From the NCBI GenBank assembly GCA_900319195.1, contig ONNL01000150.1, forward strand, positions 1-9,020: 9,020 bases of DNA, in the 5' to 3' direction. The translations under genes were made by a program, and so were the position numbers. Position 1 is the stretch's first letter. Each line of letters opens with the position of its first letter. Positions 6,517-9,020 of the stretch are shown here, one piece after another. This DNA comes from an uncultured Ruminococcus sp. (lineage in GTDB: Bacteria; Bacillota; Clostridia; Oscillospirales; Ruminococcaceae). A model generated the notes under the pieces. It had not been told where the DNA came from and ran no database searches. It was given only the letters and a program-made list of their open reading frames with translations.

Positions 6517-9020
6517 ATGGACGACCGCAATGACGGCTATAACAAATGGTACGACAGATTTTCCGAGACCATGGGCGATTTCGACGACGATGAGCTCTTC
6601 GACTCCATGTACTCGCTCATAACATCAAGTCAGAATACCTTCATACTCAACCGCAAGATAATGCAGAAGGCGATAGATGTCACTTGGGTGGACGCTATCG
6701 AAAAGGGCATCATCCATGTTGACAACGTGCTGCGCTCCCCGAGAAAAACTATCGAGGACGTCGAGGAAATAGTCCCCATAGCGCTCTCACGAAAGATAAC
6801 CGTCGAGTCCGTAAAGCACCTTGCCCAGCACACCGACTTGATACAGGAATACGACCCGGTAACAAAGAAAATAACACCCTCAAAGGTGCTCAATATACAC
6901 AAGGAAGAGAGCATGATGACGTATGAGAACAAGTTCGTCAATACGCTCATCGACAGGCTCTTCATCTTCATAAGTCAGCGATATGAAAAGCTCAGTGAGG
7001 TCTCAAACGACGAGGAGGCTTACTCGATGAGCTACAATACCGAGCTTGACGACTCGCAGGGACACCGCTTCAGGCTGAATCTCTCCATTGAGACTATCGA
7101 CAGCCTTGAAACACGCAACAGCAGCGGTCTTACTCTATGGGAGCGAGTCAGCAAGCTCAAAGAGACCATTGAGAGCTACAAGGGCTCGCAGTTCTGCATG
7201 GCTATGGGAAATGCACGTATCCGACCTCCTGTCATGAGAACGAACGCGATAATGAAAAACGTAGACCTCAAAGCCTGCCTCACGCTTTGGCAGTTCATCG
7301 AGAGCTACGACAAGGTCGGCTACAAGATAAGCGTTTCTGACACCGCTCAGAAGGCTAACGACGATTACCTCAACGACCTCTACGACCTCATCGCACTAAA
7401 CTTCCTGCTTTTCCGCTCATATACCAAGGAAAAGCCGAAGGTGTTCACTCCGCTCAGGACTAAGAACAACAAGGCGATAACGCCGAAGTTCCTGAGAAGA
7501 TTCGTTAAACCCGACACCGCGGATTACGATATCCCGATAGGTGCATTCACCGAGGACGGCGTTCCCTTTATGGAAAAGCCTGCCGACAAAGGCAGAGCCG
7601 CTCCCGACGAGAGCCTGCTTGCCGAGATAGACAGCATTCTCGAGCTTGAGCACGAGTTCATCAGGAACCAGCGGATAATCGAGGCTGAAAAGATACGCAG
7701 ACGCGAGGAGGCAGAGCGCAAACGCGAGGAGGCAGAGCGCGAGCGGCTTGAAAAGATACGCCGCGAGGCAGAGGAACAGGCAGAACGCGACCGTATCGAG
7801 CGTGAAAAGCGCGAAGCCGAGGAAGCCGAGCGTCTCAAGCGCGAGTGGGAGGAGCGTCAGAAGGCTGAGGCTGAGGAGCGCGAGCGCAAGCGCATAGCGG
7901 CTATCGAAAAGGCTGAACGCGAGAAACGCGAGGCTGAGGAGCGCCGCCAGCGTGAATACGACAACTTCCGCCGCCAACAGCTCACAAAGGAGCGTCTTGA
8001 GGCGGAGCGTCTTGCCGAGGAACAGGCAAGAATTGCCGAGGAGAACCTCTCCCCCGAGGAAAAAGCCGAGCGTGCGCGTCTCAAAAAGGAAAAGCTCGAG
8101 CGCGAAAAGCGCGAAAAGATACGTGCAGAGCGTCTCAGGCAGGAGCGCCAGATGTACGAAAAGCGCGATTTCAAAACGATCTATCTCGCATACTCGCGGA
8201 GTCCGCTGTGCGTGATAAGGCGCTTCTTCATACTGCTCTGGTCGGTGATATTCAATATCCCGATAGTCCCTGATGTAGACCCGAAATACTGGCGTGCAGA
8301 GCACCCGAAAAAGCATCTGCTCGAACCCCTGCTTGAAACTAAGGCAGAGCATGAGGAAAATGTCCTCATGGATAAATACTATCACAAGTACGCGACAGTT
8401 TTCCCGTATAACGTGAAACGCTTCATAGCTGACACGAAATACAAGCTGACGCACAAGAAGGTGCTCAGTGAGGCGGAAAAGGAGAAGATAAGAAAGTCGC
8501 TGCCCGTCCGCACTCCCGAGGAGCAGAAGGAGTACGACAGGAATATACGCAGGCTGTTCAGGAAATACCATGTACTGCTCATTGTCCGCATATTCAGGCA
8601 CTTCTCCGAAAAGATAAGGCAGATGCGCGAGGAGTCGTTCACCACAAAGGACGACGTAAAGCGCGGCTTCAAGTCATTCATCAAATTCATAGACAGACTT
8701 GTCATAACTGCGGCTGTCATACTGCTAATAGGACTCATCATTCTCTCCGCGATAGTATTCACGCACAGCTCGAATGGCGAGACCGCCAATGTATTCGGGA
8801 ATGATATCATGAATGTAGTCACGGGAAGCATGGAGCCCACTATCCACACGGGTGACTTCATTCTCGTGAAGTCAACGGACAGCAGCAAGCTCAAAAAGGG
8901 CGATATAATCTCGTTCAAGTCCACCGACCCCGAGATATACGGCAAGCTCAACACCCACAGGATATATGCGGTAAATCCCGACGGCACATTCACGACAAAG
9001 GGCGACGCAAATCCCACAGC
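6517..9020 (+). CDS. DUF2357/McrC-like region fused through a long coiled coil to an S26B signal peptidase (3' end outside window)
   Basis: One frame stays open from the ATG at 6517 (AAGGAAGTGA at 6503-6512) to the right edge, over 834 residues. Residues 1-350 look like the DUF2357 region found beside McrB proteins: TYENKFVNTLIDRL (135-148), then 'RPPVMRTNAIMK..DLKACLTLW' (236-258). Residues about 365-550 are an almost uninterrupted Glu/Arg/Lys/Ala coiled coil. Residues 570-585 (FFILLWSVIFNIPIVP) are hydrophobic. A clear membrane helix spans about 729-750. The C-terminus is a signal peptidase domain: Ser771 in 'TGSMEPTI', 'LKKGDIISFK', His814 in 'NTHRIYAV', and Asp830 in 'KGDANPT' at the edge. 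Histidine again marks the SipW/ER class. If only 729-750 crosses the membrane, the DUF2357 part and coiled coil are cytosolic and the protease is outside. The PD-(D/E)XK nuclease that often follows DUF2357 is not seen. The fusion and protease are clear; DUF2357 is motif-level. Confidence 0.8.
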   Translation, partial: MDDRNDGYNKWYDRFSETMGDFDDDELFDSMYSLITSSQNTFILNRKIMQKAIDVTWVDAIEKGIIHVDNVLRSPRKTIEDVEEIVPIALSRKITVESVKHLAQHTDLIQEYDPVTKKITPSKVLNIHKEESMMTYENKFVNTLIDRLFIFISQRYEKLSEVSNDEEAYSMSYNTELDDSQGHRFRLNLSIETIDSLETRNSSGLTLWERVSKLKETIESYKGSQFCMAMGNARIRPPVMRTNAIMKNVDLKACLTLWQFIESYDKVGYKISVSDTAQKANDDYLNDLYDLIALNFLLFRSYTKEKPKVFTPLRTKNNKAITPKFLRRFVKPDTADYDIPIGAFTEDGVPFMEKPADKGRAAPDESLLAEIDSILELEHEFIRNQRIIEAEKIRRREEAERKREEAERERLEKIRREAEEQAERDRIEREKREAEEAERLKREWEERQKAEAEERERKRIAAIEKAEREKREAEERRQREYDNFRRQQLTKERLEAERLAEEQARIAEENLSPEEKAERARLKKEKLEREKREKIRAERLRQERQMYEKRDFKTIYLAYSRSPLCVIRRFFILLWSVIFNIPIVPDVDPKYWRAEHPKKHLLEPLLETKAEHEENVLMDKYYHKYATVFPYNVKRFIADTKYKLTHKKVLSEAEKEKIRKSLPVRTPEEQKEYDRNIRRLFRKYHVLLIVRIFRHFSEKIRQMREESFTTKDDVKRGFKSFIKFIDRLVITAAVILLIGLIILSAIVFTHSSNGETANVFGNDIMNVVTGSMEPTIHTGDFILVKSTDSSKLKKGDIISFKSTDPEIYGKLNTHRIYAVNPDGTFTTKGDANPT
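7701..7740 (+). repeat. 21-bp tandem repeat encoding coiled-coil heptads
   Basis: ACGCGAGGAGGCAGAGCGC at 7701-7719 is repeated at 7722-7740, a period of 21 bases equal to seven codons, so each copy adds one heptad (R-R/K-R-E-E-A-E type) in frame. Looser copies continue downstream. This is how coiled coils commonly lengthen, and it suggests length variation between strains. Confidence 0.6.

Noticed and set aside
7681..8160. Repeat-rich tract as CRISPR or satellite DNA
   Set aside because: Repeats are in frame with 21-base heptad periodicity and no spacers; they are coding.
7417..8601. 394-residue reverse-strand reading frame
   Set aside because: It mirrors the Glu/Arg-codon-rich coiled coil of the plus-strand gene, giving a Leu/Phe-rich artefact. 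It has no ribosome binding site and no recognisable domain.
8382..9017. 211-residue reverse-strand frame at the right edge
   Set aside because: It is antisense to the signal peptidase domain with its intact SMEPTI, NTHR and KGD motifs.
4716..9020. Ordinary McrBC-type restriction system
   Set aside because: The pair fits by family, but no nuclease domain is visible, both proteins have membrane helices, and the neighbours are secretion genes. Not fully excluded because the large protein is cut by the window edge.

Overview
The window looks like chromosomal DNA of an anaerobic gut-type Clostridia bacterium, most likely Oscillospiraceae (Ruminococcus-like). This is inferred from strong AGGAGG-type ribosome binding sites, consensus sigma-A promoters, heavy use of AGA/ATA codons, and the style of the secreted 'SSTFAWF' protein. 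No phage, transposon, rRNA, tRNA or CRISPR feature was seen.

Layout. (1) Positions 1-374, minus strand: the N-terminal multi-helix membrane part of a protein that continues off the left edge, possibly the sensor half of a GGDEF-type protein. (2) Positions 602-1807, minus strand: a secreted TasA/camelysin-like structural protein with a SipW-dependent-type signal peptide. It has a near-consensus promoter whose -10 box lies inside a 17-bp inverted repeat. (3) A divergent, AT-rich intergenic region. (4) From a perfect TTGACA-N17-TATAAT promoter, a plus-strand operon of four tightly packed genes: a degenerate EAL-domain protein (2150-2917), a type II membrane protein whose ectodomain resembles the divergent secreted protein (2950-3855), a SipW/ER-type signal peptidase with an acidic tail (3874-4698), and a membrane-anchored McrB-like AAA+ NTPase (4716-6311). 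A hairpin terminator follows at about 6320-6361. (5) Positions 6517 to beyond 9020, plus strand: a very large protein that combines a DUF2357/McrC-like N-terminal region, a long charged coiled coil, a membrane helix and a second S26B-type signal peptidase domain, cut by the window edge.

Reading as a system. The McrB-like AAA+ plus DUF2357-like pair is the partnership known from McrBC-type (Type IV) restriction loci. Here it sits among genes for making and processing an extracellular TasA-like protein, both partners carry membrane helices, and a signal peptidase occupies the C-terminus where a nuclease would be expected. I infer a membrane-embedded, NTP-driven machine that processes or assembles a TasA-like fibre or surface layer, possibly tuned by cyclic-di-GMP through the degenerate EAL protein. 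The family assignments rest on motifs read by eye, and the assembled function is a hypothesis.
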